Shown: piece after piece, positions 43,089 through 52,407 of the stretch
Layout: every line of letters begins with the position of its first letter
How positions within the stretch are numbered: the first letter of the stretch is position 1
From: Cytobacillus massiliigabonensis
GTDB lineage: Bacteria > Bacillota > Bacilli > Bacillales > Cytobacillaceae
Direction of reading: 5' to 3'
Length of the DNA: 64,000 nt
NCBI RefSeq assembly: GCF_900199725.1
Contig: NZ_LT904903.1
Location: 118,322-182,321 of the forward strand
Position numbers and translations under genes: made by a program
Notes under the pieces: model-generated
The model's database searches: none
Seen by the model: the letters and a program-made list of their open reading frames with translations, nothing else
What the model was told of the DNA's origin: nothing

Positions 43089-43981
43089 ATAAACAATTAT
43101 TTCTCCCCACACTGCTGATACCAGAAGTGTACTATCCATATAGTAATGAAAAGGGAGCTACCGCCAATATTATTGAAAAGGTTGCTGAGGATGGATTCTA
43201 TCGAGCAGTTGAAATTGGAAGTGGATATGAAACATCCGAACGAAAGTCAATATTAAAAACAGCTGAAAGTCATAACTTGATTGTCACTGCCTGGCTAACA
43301 AACTTGATTATTGAAAAAAATCTTGATGTTTCAGCACTTGATTCAGAAGTAAGGCGTGAAGCCGTAAAATATTTAAAAGAAGCCTTACAGGCAGCCGCAG
43401 AGTGTGGCGCATCTAATATCGCATTTATTAGCGGCTTAGACCCGGGGATTAACTTCCGGAAGGATGCGTTTCAGAGTTTTTATCAAACATTATGTGAAGT
43501 TTGTGAGGAAGCAGAACGGTTTAATATGAAGGTATTAGTCGAGCCACTTGATCGAGAGGCCCACAAAAAGCGTTTCTTAGGACCAACGAGTGAGGCGGTC
43601 GCGTTATTTGAAAAAGTGAGAGTGTCCTACTCTAATATTGGTTTCGCCTTTGATACTGCTCATGCAGCACTCAATGGCGAAAGTATTTATGAAGCGTTAG
43701 CGTTAGCAAAACCTTATATAAATCAACTTCACTTTTCAAATGCAGTATTAAATATTGACCATAATTTATATGGTGACCGCCACATTCGAATTGGTAAACC
43801 TGGGTTTTTGGACAATCGTGAAATAGGTAATATTTTACAAGCGGTTAAAGATATTGGAATTGCTAGTGATCAAGGATTGCGCGTGTCAATTGAGGTGCGT
43901 GGGTCAGAGAAACAAGCTCTTCATGAGAATGAAAAATTGTTACGGGTCGTACTAGAAAAAGCGTTACTAATACACAGCTAG
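43085..43981 (+). CDS. Sugar phosphate isomerase/epimerase family protein 2
   Basis: 298-aa TIM-barrel protein of the same superfamily. Ligand-bearing segments: KVLVEPLDREAHKKRFLGP, FAFDTAHAALNGESIYEA, YINQLHFSNAVL and RVSIEVRG. ATG overlaps the previous stop (ATGA), so translation is coupled. Substrate unknown; it may act in series with protein 1. A degenerate fragment of a paralogue lies at 52114-52255. Confidence 0.85.
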   Translation: MNKQLFLPTLLIPEVYYPYSNEKGATANIIEKVAEDGFYRAVEIGSGYETSERKSILKTAESHNLIVTAWLTNLIIEKNLDVSALDSEVRREAVKYLKEALQAAAECGASNIAFISGLDPGINFRKDAFQSFYQTLCEVCEEAERFNMKVLVEPLDREAHKKRFLGPTSEAVALFEKVRVSYSNIGFAFDTAHAALNGESIYEALALAKPYINQLHFSNAVLNIDHNLYGDRHIRIGKPGFLDNREIGNILQAVKDIGIASDQGLRVSIEVRGSEKQALHENEKLLRVVLEKALLIHS

Positions 43982-44030
43982 TTATAACCAAAGGGTAATT
44001 GCAATTGCCCTAGCTATATTAGGAGAATGA

Positions 44031-44675
44031 GTGAAAATGAGATACCCATTAGATGAAATCAAAAGGGAAAAGTTAGTGGCCATCATTCGTAGCCACTCTT
44101 CTGAAGGACTTGAAAATACTGTGAGAAGCCTTTATCAAGGCGGGATTCGTGCAGTAGAAATAACCATGAATACACCGGGTGCCCTTAACGGAATTGAAAG
44201 AGTAAAACAGCTGTATCCCGACTTGCTTATTGGTGCAGGGACGGTTTTAGATTCGGAGACAGCTAGACTTGCTATTTTGTCAGGTGCTAGTTTTTTACTA
44301 ACACCAACGCTGAAACATCAAACCATCGAGATAGCCAATCGTTATAATACACCAATTATTCCAGGCGTACTTACCCCTACGGAGGCATTAACGGCATATG
44401 AATACGGGGCGAAAATGGTAAAAATCTTTCCCGTAAGCCATTTTGGACCCAAATATCTTACCGATTTAAAGGGACCCTTGCCATTTATTGAAACCATGGC
44501 AGTCGGAGGGATTTCCTTGGATAATGTTCACACTTATTTTAAGGCTGGAGCAAATTCTGTAGGAATTGGCAGCACTCTCGTTAATGACCAACTAGTCCAA
44601 CAAGGTGATTTTGGAGAAATTGAGAAACGGGCAGCGCAATTTGTGGAAAGCGTAAAAAATTTTAATCACCAATAG
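44031..44675 (+). CDS. KDPG/KDPGal aldolase
   Basis: 214-aa class I aldolase that splits 2-keto-3-deoxy-6-phosphosugar acids to pyruvate and glyceraldehyde 3-phosphate. Catalytic Glu43 (AVEITMNTPG) and Schiff-base Lys131 (MVKIFPVSHFGPKY), with GAGTVLD and the phosphate-binding GGISLDN / GIGSTLV. GTG 44031 follows AGGAG by five bases; ATG 44037 is the alternative. With the kinase downstream it completes a DeLey-Doudoroff-type path. A palindrome AGGGTAATTGCAATTGCCCT precedes it (43991-44010). Confidence 0.92.
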   Translation: MKMRYPLDEIKREKLVAIIRSHSSEGLENTVRSLYQGGIRAVEITMNTPGALNGIERVKQLYPDLLIGAGTVLDSETARLAILSGASFLLTPTLKHQTIEIANRYNTPIIPGVLTPTEALTAYEYGAKMVKIFPVSHFGPKYLTDLKGPLPFIETMAVGGISLDNVHTYFKAGANSVGIGSTLVNDQLVQQGDFGEIEKRAAQFVESVKNFNHQ

Positions 44676-44701
44676 AAATATAAGAAAAGTGGTGATAGGT
44701 A

Positions 44702-45721
44702 ATGAAAGTTATCTTAATTGACTCTGGTACAACGAATTCAAGACTTAGACTAATGGATCGAGAAAGCTATACGATCATCGATTCAGAAAAGGTTCGTGTC
44801 GGTGTTAGGGATACCGCCATAAAAGGGAACAATAAAAATTTGATCGAGCAGATAAGAGCGGGTATAGGAAAGCTATTAACAAATAATAAGCTTGTACCTG
44901 ATGATATCGAATATATAGCTGCTTCAGGAATGATCACTTCTAATCTAGGAGTATATGAAATTCCTCATATTACTAGTCCTGCAAGCCTGTCGGACTTCGC
45001 AGTTCATTCTAAAGTTATAAAATTAGAAGCGTTCTATGAAATACCATGTATTTTTATTCCAGGGATGAAAAACAAAGTGCATGTCGATGGCGATGATTTG
45101 TTAGCAAACATAAATGATTTTGATGTCATGCGCGGTGAGGAAGTGGAATCTTTTGGTCTGATAAGACAATTTGATGTTAAAGGAAAAGGAATAATGGTAC
45201 TTCCTGGTTCTCATACAAAATTTGTCGCAGTAGATGAGCACCAGTCATTAACGCATTGTCTATCAACGTTGGGGGGAGAAACCCTAATGGCATTGCAGAA
45301 AGAAACAATCCTTTCTAGTTCGCTTGACCAAACGTTGGTAGAAAGTATTGACGAAGAAATGCTCAAAGCCGGTTTTAACGCTGCAAAACAATATGGGTTA
45401 ACAAGGAGCTTTTATCATGTCCGATTACTTCATTTATTTGCGCATTTGAATGAGAATCAACGGGCTAATTATTTTGTTGGATCGATTATTTACAATGATG
45501 TTCAAGCCCTTTTTCAATCAATAGAGGATAAGGGAGAAATCAAATGGTTCATTGTTGGGGGATCTAACCCCTTAAGGAAGGCATTCGCTTATCTATTAAA
45601 ATATACTAATTGCAAGTGGGAAATCATTGAGGCAAATGAACAACAAGTAGAAAATTCCCTCATATTCGGTGCTAGTGACATTATTTCAAATAAAAAAGGA
45701 ATGCGCTCGATAAGGTTGTAA
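44702..45721 (+). CDS. 2-keto-3-deoxygalactonate kinase family (DGOK)
   Basis: 339-aa sugar-acid kinase of the DGOK family (actin-like ATPase fold). Start IDSGTTNSRLRLMD carries the phosphate-1 loop; ASGMITSNLGVYEIPHI and ESFGLIRQFD, then MVLPGSHTKFV and CLSTLGGETLMAL are family hallmarks, and IVGGSNPLRKAFAYLL the phosphate-2 region. It phosphorylates KDGal at C6, feeding the aldolase. ATG follows GGTGATAGGTA. Confidence 0.92.
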   Translation: MKVILIDSGTTNSRLRLMDRESYTIIDSEKVRVGVRDTAIKGNNKNLIEQIRAGIGKLLTNNKLVPDDIEYIAASGMITSNLGVYEIPHITSPASLSDFAVHSKVIKLEAFYEIPCIFIPGMKNKVHVDGDDLLANINDFDVMRGEEVESFGLIRQFDVKGKGIMVLPGSHTKFVAVDEHQSLTHCLSTLGGETLMALQKETILSSSLDQTLVESIDEEMLKAGFNAAKQYGLTRSFYHVRLLHLFAHLNENQRANYFVGSIIYNDVQALFQSIEDKGEIKWFIVGGSNPLRKAFAYLLKYTNCKWEIIEANEQQVENSLIFGASDIISNKKGMRSIRL

Positions 45722-45746
45722 CCAAATTAACTAAGGTGGGGAAAAT

Positions 45747-46745
45747 ATGAAGAAGTCGGTAAAGGTATTTGGAGCGGTTATTATTTCAATTATACTTACA
45801 GTATTGGCAGCATGCAGCAGTGATACTAGCACTACGGATTCTGAATCTGGTAAGGGATCAGATTTCCCCAAAAAGTCCATAACGTTAATTGCTCCTAGCA
45901 CTGCTGGTGGTGGAACAGATGCAACCGCTAGAGCCTTAGCGGCCGAAGCGGAGAAATTGTTAGGACAAGCCATTGGAGTTGTGAATAAGCCAGGTGGTAG
46001 TGGATCTATTGGAATGACTGAGGGTGCCAATGCTAAGCCAGATGGATATACAGTAACAATGGCTTTTGTTGAATTAACGATGTATGAACACCTTGGTCTT
46101 TCACCGCTTACCCCAAAGCAAATTAAGCCAGTTGCATTAATCAATTTCGATCCTGCTGCATTAACTGTACCCGCTGATGCACCATATGACACCTTAGATG
46201 AATTCATTGCTTACGTTAAAGAACATCCAGGTGAAGTGAAAATTGGCAACTCTGGTACAGGCTCAATTTGGCATATTGCTGCTGCGAATTTAGAAACAAA
46301 TGCTGATATTAAAGTAAATCACGTTCCATTTGAAGGTGCAGCTCAAGCAGCTACCGCACTTGTTGGCGGTCATGTGGACGCAGTCACAGTAAGTCCAGCG
46401 GAGGTAAAAGCACAGCTCGATGCAGGAAATGTGAAAACACTTGCAGTTATGTCAGACAATCGCTCAGATATCATTCCAGATGTTCCGACATTTAAGGAAG
46501 CTGGTTTGGATGTAGCACCAATAGGTACTTGGAGAGGTTTAACTGTTCCAAAAGATACTCCTGATGAAGTCGTTGCAGTTTTAGAAGATGCATTCTTAAA
46601 GGCTGCTGAAAAGGAAAGCTTCACGAAATTCATGTCTAATAGCGGTCTTGGTATCCAGCTGAAAAGCTCTTCAGAGTTTAGGACGTTTATGGATGAAAAC
46701 TACGAATTTTATGGAGAAATTATCTCTGGACTTGATTTGAATTAA
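45747..46745 (+). CDS. Tripartite tricarboxylate transporter substrate-binding lipoprotein (TctC)
   Basis: 332-aa Bug/TctC-family receptor. Signal peptide MKKSVKVFGAVIISIILTVL with lipobox LAAC, then SITLIAPSTAGGGTDATARALAAEAEKLLGQ, VVNKPGGSGSIGM and NHVPFEGAAQAATALVGGHVD. Captures a carboxylate outside the cell for TctAB; given the operon, a sugar acid such as galactonate is likely, though inferred. ATG follows AAGGTGGGG. A terminator between it and tctB fits a need for excess receptor. Confidence 0.92.
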   Translation: MKKSVKVFGAVIISIILTVLAACSSDTSTTDSESGKGSDFPKKSITLIAPSTAGGGTDATARALAAEAEKLLGQAIGVVNKPGGSGSIGMTEGANAKPDGYTVTMAFVELTMYEHLGLSPLTPKQIKPVALINFDPAALTVPADAPYDTLDEFIAYVKEHPGEVKIGNSGTGSIWHIAAANLETNADIKVNHVPFEGAAQAATALVGGHVDAVTVSPAEVKAQLDAGNVKTLAVMSDNRSDIIPDVPTFKEAGLDVAPIGTWRGLTVPKDTPDEVVAVLEDAFLKAAEKESFTKFMSNSGLGIQLKSSSEFRTFMDENYEFYGEIISGLDLN

Positions 46746-46755
46746 ACAAAGAATA

Positions 46756-46786
46756 AGAGATTGGGAAATTCCCAATCTCTATTTTT
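46756..46786 (+). terminator. Intra-operon terminator after tctC
   Basis: AGAGATTGGG-aaatt-CCCAATCTCT then ATTTTTA. Probably partial termination, giving more receptor than permease transcript. Confidence 0.82.
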
Positions 46787-46834
46787 AAAATGAAACTTGT
46801 GCAAAGAGACAAATTTCTAGGGGGAGGAAGATAG

Positions 46835-47278
46835 ATGAGAACTCCAAACGTCATTTGTGGATTTATTGTTATGTGTATTGCAGGATTCTTTTACGCACAG
46901 TCTTATCAGATTAAAGAAGTAAATGTTGCAGAAATAGGACCGATTATTATACCGAGGATTTATTGCGGACTTTTGATTATTCTAGGCGGAATCGTCGTCA
47001 TTCAAGGGTTTTTAGATAAGAGTGCTAAAGAGGAAAGGGAAAACACTATGGGCTATGCAGTTGCATCAATGGGGTTTGTCCTTCTATATATCTTATTGAT
47101 CCCATTTACCGGATTTTATCTATCCACCGTATTGCTTGTAGCTGGATTATTATGGTTTTCAAAGGTTAGAAATAAAATTATCCTTACATCCGTTCCTTTA
47201 GGGGCTGCATTATTTATCTATATCGGATTTGAAAAACTGTTAAAAGTGGCTATTCCAGTGGGTTCGTTATTTTCATAG
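46835..47278 (+). CDS. Tripartite tricarboxylate transporter small permease (TctB)
   Basis: 147-aa protein with four hydrophobic helices (VICGFIVMCIAGFFYAQSY, IYCGLLIILGGIVVIQGFL, VASMGFVLLYILLIPFTGFYL, VPLGAALFIYIGF), typical TctB size and layout, including the NVAEIGPIIIPRIY segment between helices 1 and 2. ATG follows GGGGGAGG. Works with TctA and TctC. Confidence 0.9.
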   Translation: MRTPNVICGFIVMCIAGFFYAQSYQIKEVNVAEIGPIIIPRIYCGLLIILGGIVVIQGFLDKSAKEERENTMGYAVASMGFVLLYILLIPFTGFYLSTVLLVAGLLWFSKVRNKIILTSVPLGAALFIYIGFEKLLKVAIPVGSLFS

Positions 47279-47293
47279 GTGGAGGTGAATGAA

Positions 47294-48775
47294 TTGAATA
47301 TATTAGTAGACGGATTAACGAATATTATGCAGTGGCAAGTTCTGTTAACGTTAATTGTGGGGACGATCATCGGAATCACAATTGGTTCATTACCAGGGCT
47401 AACATCAACGATGGGGGTTGCGGTGATACTGCCAGTAACCTTTGGGATGGAGCCGGTTACTGGTATTTTATTGCTTATTGGTGTGTATTTTGGTTCAGTA
47501 TACGGTGGTTCCTTAACCGCCATTTTGATCAATACACCAGGAACCCCTGCTTCGGCAGCAACGGCGCTTGATGGTTATGCGATGGCAAAAGGAGGATTAG
47601 CGCATAAAGCATTAACAATATCAACACTCTCATCAGCCATTGGCGGGACTCTAAGTGTCATCGTGTTGATATTGGTAGCACCACAATTAGCAAACTTTGC
47701 GCTAAAGTTTAGCGCTCCAGAGACTTTTGCACTCGCGTTATTTGGTTTATCGATCATCTCAAGTTTGGCTGGAAAGTCTCTTGTAAAAGGTCTTATTACT
47801 GGAGTCATGGGATTGTTAATCGCCACCATTGGTTTAGACCCTATGGTTGGGATTCCGAGATTTACGTTTGATCGGATGGAACTAATTGGCGGGGTTAACT
47901 TTATTCCGATTATGATTGGGTTATTTGCTGCATCAGAAGCATTTAAATCAATGGAGGATGCTTTTTCAACCAGAAAACTAATTATTACGGTAGAAAAGGT
48001 GAAGTTAAAGTGGCGTGAATTTAAAGCGTTAATTGGAACTATTCTGCGTTCAACTGGAATTGGTACGTTTATTGGGATGATTCCAGGTGCGGGTGCTGAC
48101 ATTGCTGCATTTGTTGCTTATAACGAAACAAAACGTTTTTCAAAAAATAAAGAGATGTTTGGAAAAGGAGAACCAAAAGGTGTTGCAGCACCGGAGTCGG
48201 CGAATAATGCTGTAACCGGCGGTGCGATGATTCCTTTATTAACATTAGGAATTCCAGGGGATGCTGTTACAGCCGTCCTTTTAGGGGCTTTAATGGTTCA
48301 AGGAATCCAACCTGGTCCAATGTTATTTGAAACAAATGGTTCTTTAGTCTACACCTTATTTATTGGGATGCTTCTTGCAAACTTATTAATTATCATCATT
48401 GGTTTACCTGGAATTCGTTTATTTACGAAGATTTTACTTGTACCGAAGGCAGTGTTAACACCACTGATCTTTGTTCTTTGTATTGTTGGCTCTTATTCAT
48501 TAGGTAATAGCTATTTTGATGTGATTGTTATGTTTATTGCAGGCATCATTGGATATTTTATGCAACGGTATGACTTTCCAGCTTCTCCATTAATATTAGG
48601 ACTAATTTTAGGACCAATGATGGAAAGCAATCTTCGTCGTTCTCTTGTTATGTCTGAAGGGGATATTAGTATCTTTTTTACTAGACCAATATCAGCCGTG
48701 CTAATCATAATCGCGATTATTACTTTGTTCACACCAATGATTACAAGGTTTCTCAAAAAGTCGAATGTATCATAA
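47294..48775 (+). CDS. Tripartite tricarboxylate transporter large permease (TctA)
   Basis: About 493-aa polytopic permease with 10-12 helices. Family motif IGSLPGLTSTMGVAVILPVTFGM and GVYFGSVYGGSLTAILINTPGTPASAATALDGYAMAKGG, repeated in inverted sense as GMIPGAGADIAAFVAYNETKRFSK. TTG 47294 is chosen because GGAGGTGA ends a few bases upstream; the frame continues to GTG 47279 within that site. Membrane channel of the uptake system. Confidence 0.93.
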   Translation: MNILVDGLTNIMQWQVLLTLIVGTIIGITIGSLPGLTSTMGVAVILPVTFGMEPVTGILLLIGVYFGSVYGGSLTAILINTPGTPASAATALDGYAMAKGGLAHKALTISTLSSAIGGTLSVIVLILVAPQLANFALKFSAPETFALALFGLSIISSLAGKSLVKGLITGVMGLLIATIGLDPMVGIPRFTFDRMELIGGVNFIPIMIGLFAASEAFKSMEDAFSTRKLIITVEKVKLKWREFKALIGTILRSTGIGTFIGMIPGAGADIAAFVAYNETKRFSKNKEMFGKGEPKGVAAPESANNAVTGGAMIPLLTLGIPGDAVTAVLLGALMVQGIQPGPMLFETNGSLVYTLFIGMLLANLLIIIIGLPGIRLFTKILLVPKAVLTPLIFVLCIVGSYSLGNSYFDVIVMFIAGIIGYFMQRYDFPASPLILGLILGPMMESNLRRSLVMSEGDISIFFTRPISAVLIIIAIITLFTPMITRFLKKSNVS

Positions 48776-48790
48776 GGAGACGGATTAACT

Positions 48791-49939
48791 ATGAAGATTA
48801 GAAGCTATGAACTATTTCAAGTCCCTCCGCGGTGGTTATTTTTGAAAATAGAAACAGATGAAGGGATTGTTGGATGGGGAGAACCAGTCATTGAAGGAAG
48901 AGCTTCGACTGTTAAGGCCTGTGTAGAAGAGTTGATGGAATATTTAATCGATAAGGATCCATTACGAATTGAGGATCACTGGAGCATGCTATATCGTTCC
49001 GGTTTTTACCGTGGCGGTCCGATTTTAATGAGTGCAATCTCTGGAATTGACCAAGCCCTTTGGGATATTAAAGGAAAATATTATAATGCTCCGGTCTACC
49101 AACTGCTAGGTGGTGCATGCCGGGATTCCATCAAGGTCTATTCATGGATTGGCGGAGATCGCCCTTCTGAAGTTGGGCACGCAGCAAAAATGGTTGCTGA
49201 CGCCGGTTTTACAGCCGTAAAAATGAATGCAACTGAGGAATTGCAATATGTGGATTCTTACGAAAAGATTGATCAGGTGATAGAGCGAATTGCTGCTGTA
49301 CGTGAAGCAGCCGGAAATTATATTGGAATTGGAATCGATTTTCATGGTCGTGTACATAAACCAATGGCAAAGATCCTTGCAAAGGAATTAGAGCCATTCC
49401 GTCCAATGTTCATTGAAGAGCCTGTGCTTTCAGAAAATCTTGAAGCACTAAGAGACATCGCAAATCATACGACCATTCCAATCGCAACGGGGGAGAGAAT
49501 GTTTTCGCGTTGGGATTTCAAATCGTTACTTGCTGATGGATATGTTGACATTATTCAGCCTGATTTATCTCATGCTGGAGGAATAACGGAATGCAAAAAA
49601 ATCGCCTCAATGGCGGAAGCTTATGATGTGGCTCTTGCACCGCATTGTCCATTAGGACCGATTGCTCTTGCATCCTGCCTGCAAGTAGATGCAACCGCAT
49701 ATAATGCCTTCATTCAGGAGCAAAGTTTGGGGATTCATTACAACCAGGGAAGTGATCTGCTTGATTATATAAAGGATGCTTCTGTTTTTGATTATAAGGA
49801 TGGGTATGTCAGCATTCCCCAAGGTCCTGGGTTAGGGATTGAGATTGATGAAGAGTTTGTAAGAAAACAAGCCGAAGTGGGCCATAATTGGAAAAATCCT
49901 GTTTGGCGTCATAAGGATGGTAGTATTGCAGAATGGTAG
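48791..49939 (+). CDS. D-galactonate dehydratase-like (enolase superfamily)
   Basis: 382-aa enolase-superfamily sugar-acid dehydratase. Metal ligands Asp183 (GIDFHG), Glu209 (FIEEP) and Glu235 (TGER), and acid/base His185 and His285 (APHCPLGP) all fall at the E. coli DgoD positions. Converts D-galactonate to KDGal, the substrate of the kinase here; a related sugar acid cannot be excluded. ATG follows AAGGAGACGG, 15 bases after tctA. Confidence 0.92.
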   Translation: MKIRSYELFQVPPRWLFLKIETDEGIVGWGEPVIEGRASTVKACVEELMEYLIDKDPLRIEDHWSMLYRSGFYRGGPILMSAISGIDQALWDIKGKYYNAPVYQLLGGACRDSIKVYSWIGGDRPSEVGHAAKMVADAGFTAVKMNATEELQYVDSYEKIDQVIERIAAVREAAGNYIGIGIDFHGRVHKPMAKILAKELEPFRPMFIEEPVLSENLEALRDIANHTTIPIATGERMFSRWDFKSLLADGYVDIIQPDLSHAGGITECKKIASMAEAYDVALAPHCPLGPIALASCLQVDATAYNAFIQEQSLGIHYNQGSDLLDYIKDASVFDYKDGYVSIPQGPGLGIEIDEEFVRKQAEVGHNWKNPVWRHKDGSIAEW

Positions 49940-50016
49940 AATCATGATTATGTTGAGATTAAAAAACCTGTTATTTAAAGTAGAACGACCCTGAATACAT
50001 TTGAGGGAGAGTTAAA

Positions 50017-51000
50017 ATGAAGCCAAAAGTTTTTATTGCAAAGCCTATTCCAAAAGAAGTAGAGAATTATATTGCGCAATATTGTGATTACAAGATATGG
50101 AAAAACCAGGAGCCAATCCCCATGGATGTTCTTTTAAAGGAAGTAGCTGACGTGGAAGGTCTCATGACACCAAAAGGGATTATTACGAGGGAGTTTTTAG
50201 AAAAAGCCCCGCGATTGAAAATTGTTAGTAATATTGCAGTTGGTTATGATGCTTTTGATATCCATGCCATGAAGGAACAAGGCGTATTAGGTACTCATAC
50301 TCCATATGTGCTGGATGAATCGGTTGCCGACTTGGCTTTTGGTCTGATCCTTTCTGCTTCTAGAAGAATAACAGAATTTAACAATATGGTTAAAGGTGGA
50401 AAATGGGATAAATCCATTCGTGAAACGTATTTCTACGGTCAAGATGTCCATCATGCCACATTAGGTATTATTGGTATGGGACGAATTGGTGAAAAAATTG
50501 CCCGAAGAGCTGCACTTGGATTTGAAATGAAAGTTCTCTATAACAGTATAAGGAGAAAACCCGTTTTGGAGGAGAAATATGGCATTCATTATAGTGAGCT
50601 CAATCCTTTATTAGAAAGTGCAGATTTTGTGTTATTGATGCTGCCGCTGAATAATTCCACCTATCATTTTTTTGGAGAAGAGCAGTTTAACCGGATGAAA
50701 TCAAATGCGATTTTTATCAATTGTTCAAGGGGACAGGTGGTAGATGAAACAGCGCTTATTGCTGCACTAAAAGAAGGCAAAATTTATGGGGCAGGGTTGG
50801 ATGTATTCGAAGTAGAACCAGTGGATAAGGAGAACCCACTCTTGAAAATGGACAATGTTGTAGTGCTCCCGCATATCGGCTCCGCCACGGAACAAACCCG
50901 ATTTGATATGGCCATGAAAGCGGCGGAGAATTTAGTAGCATGTGTCACAGGACGAGTGCCTGAAAACGTGGTTCAGGAACTGAAATGTCTTGTAAAATAG
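50017..51000 (+). CDS. D-2-hydroxyacid dehydrogenase (GyaR/glyoxylate reductase-like)
   Basis: 327-aa NAD(P)-dependent dehydrogenase. Rossmann motif GIIGMGRIGEKIARRA (about 150-165), catalytic Arg238 (NCSRGQVVDE), Glu267 (FEVEP) and His286 (LPHIGSAT). Members reduce glyoxylate, hydroxypyruvate or 2-ketogluconate; in this operon a keto-acid side product is a plausible substrate. ATG follows GAGGGAGAG. A decayed C-terminal copy lies at 52256-52380. Confidence 0.9.
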   Translation: MKPKVFIAKPIPKEVENYIAQYCDYKIWKNQEPIPMDVLLKEVADVEGLMTPKGIITREFLEKAPRLKIVSNIAVGYDAFDIHAMKEQGVLGTHTPYVLDESVADLAFGLILSASRRITEFNNMVKGGKWDKSIRETYFYGQDVHHATLGIIGMGRIGEKIARRAALGFEMKVLYNSIRRKPVLEEKYGIHYSELNPLLESADFVLLMLPLNNSTYHFFGEEQFNRMKSNAIFINCSRGQVVDETALIAALKEGKIYGAGLDVFEVEPVDKENPLLKMDNVVVLPHIGSATEQTRFDMAMKAAENLVACVTGRVPENVVQELKCLVK

Positions 51001-51032
51001 TAGCTGATTAATGAGGAGGAAGTGGAGGGCTA

Positions 51033-51175
51033 ATTTGATTGCAGGGTACAAATACTCTGATTAATGGAGTAAAAAAGCCTTGGGTTGGTTTAGGAGTCTT
51101 TGATGTGGAGGTTGGTCAAGTTGTTGTTGAAGCTGTAAAACCTGTCATACGAAATGGTTATTGCAGTATAAAGGA
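51033..51175 (+). pseudogene. 5' remnant of an aldo/keto reductase gene
   Basis: Reads LQGTNTLINGVKKPWVGLG, then VFDVEVGQVVVEAVKPVIRN, a clear decayed match to the start of the intact reductase at 52408 (NGVKMPWVGLGVFKVEDGQVVVDSVKSAIKNGY). It lacks everything after about codon 47. A ribosome-site-like GAGGAGG precedes it. Confidence 0.87.
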
Positions 51176-51186
51176 GAATTAACGTT

Positions 51187-52101
51187 ATGAAATACTTAGT
51201 AATAGGAGCCGGTGGTACGGGTGGAATTATCGGTGCATTTATGACAGAGTCTGGTAAGGATGTAACAATAATCGCCAGAGGAAAACATCTTGAGGAGATT
51301 CAAAAAAATGGTATGAAAATGGAGACGACATCTAAAGGAGATTATACAGTCTACCCCATGAAGGCATGCGATATGGATCATTACCATGAACAGCCAGATG
51401 TAATTTTCGTGTGTGTAAAAGGCTATTCGCTGGAGGATACCGTTCCTTTTATCAAAAGAGTAGCCCATCATGATACGGTCGTTATTCCAATACTAAATAT
51501 CTATGGAACTGGCAGTAAGCTACAAGTGCTTTTGCCAGACATATTGGTGACAGATGGCTGTATTTATGTGGCTGCGGAGATTAAAGAGCCAGGTGTGATT
51601 TGGCAGAATGGAGATATTTTCCGGATAGTATATGGTGTAAGAAAAACAGAGGAATATCGTCCAGTTCTTGAACAGGTATCCAAAGATTTGAAGGATAGCG
51701 GCATCGAAGGAATTATATCTGATAATATCAAGAGAGATACTCTACAAAAGTTTACTTATGTATCTCCATTTTCTGCATGCGGTGTGTATTATGATATTAA
51801 TGCTGAAGCTGCTCAGCATAAGGGAAAAGTAAGAGATACTTTTGTTTCTTTAATGTGGGAGATTGATGCACTGGCTCAAGCTATGGGTATATACTTTTCT
51901 GTGGATATTGTAGAAACCAATTTGGAGATCTTAGATAATCTATCACCCTCAGCTTCTAGTTCTATGCAGAGGGATTTAAAACAGGGTAGGAATTCTGAAA
52001 TAGATGGACTTATATTTGAAGTAGTTCGTTTGGGCAGACAATATGATGTTCCTGTGCCCACTTATGAATTCATTGCACAAAAACTTGGATTTAAAGCCTA
52101 A
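51187..52101 (+). CDS. 2-dehydropantoate 2-reductase family (ApbA/PanE)
   Basis: 304-aa NADPH-dependent reductase. N-terminal Rossmann motif VIGAGGTGGIIGAFM with the basic NADPH patch IARGKHL, then VFVCVKGYSLED, and the C-terminal helical domain with the catalytic Lys region RDTLQKFTYVSPFSA and a late SSMQRDLKQGRNSEIDGL that matches the family's S-S-M-x-x-D motif. In catabolic operons such proteins often reduce other 2-keto acids, so true ketopantoate reduction is not assumed. ATG follows AAAGGAG. It is flanked on both sides by gene debris. Confidence 0.88.
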   Translation: MKYLVIGAGGTGGIIGAFMTESGKDVTIIARGKHLEEIQKNGMKMETTSKGDYTVYPMKACDMDHYHEQPDVIFVCVKGYSLEDTVPFIKRVAHHDTVVIPILNIYGTGSKLQVLLPDILVTDGCIYVAAEIKEPGVIWQNGDIFRIVYGVRKTEEYRPVLEQVSKDLKDSGIEGIISDNIKRDTLQKFTYVSPFSACGVYYDINAEAAQHKGKVRDTFVSLMWEIDALAQAMGIYFSVDIVETNLEILDNLSPSASSSMQRDLKQGRNSEIDGLIFEVVRLGRQYDVPVPTYEFIAQKLGFKA

Positions 52102-52113
52102 TTAACAACTACG

Positions 52114-52255
52114 ATTCTTGATTGTCACAGCCTAGCTAACAAATCTGATTATTGAAAAAGACCTTGATGTTTCAGTACTGGATTCAGAAAAAAGGTGTTA
52201 AACCGTAAAATATTTAAAAGAAGGTTTACAGGCATCTGTAAAGTGTGGCTCTTCC
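52114..52255 (+). pseudogene. Fragment of a sugar isomerase/epimerase gene
   Basis: Closely matches bases about 43270-43412 of isomerase/epimerase 2 (words TTGATTGTCAC, GATTATTGAAAAA, CTTGATGTTTCAG, CCGTAAAATATTTAAAAGAA, AGTGTGGC), but with stops and frameshifts. No start and no end of gene present. Confidence 0.9.
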
Positions 52256-52380
52256 TTATATAGGATCTGCTACTGGAAAAGCACGATTTGATATGTCGAT
52301 GAAAGCCGCTAAGAACTTAGTTGCTGGTGTTACCAAGCAAGATACCTGAAAATGTTGTGCCTGAACTACAATCTCTTTAA
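52256..52380 (+). pseudogene. 3' fragment of a hydroxyacid dehydrogenase gene
   Basis: Matches the last 125 bases of the dehydrogenase at 50017: IGSAT-x-KARFDMSMKAAKNLVAG against IGSATEQTRFDMAMKAAENLVAC, then after a frameshift VPENVVPELQSL and a stop at 52378. The fragment fuses directly to the isomerase remnant. Confidence 0.9.
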
Positions 52381-52407
52381 AAACTATGAATAAGGAAGGG
52401 GAAACGT

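Noticed and set aside
47575-48102. 175-aa frame opposite tctA
   Set aside because: Antisense shadow of a strongly conserved coding region.
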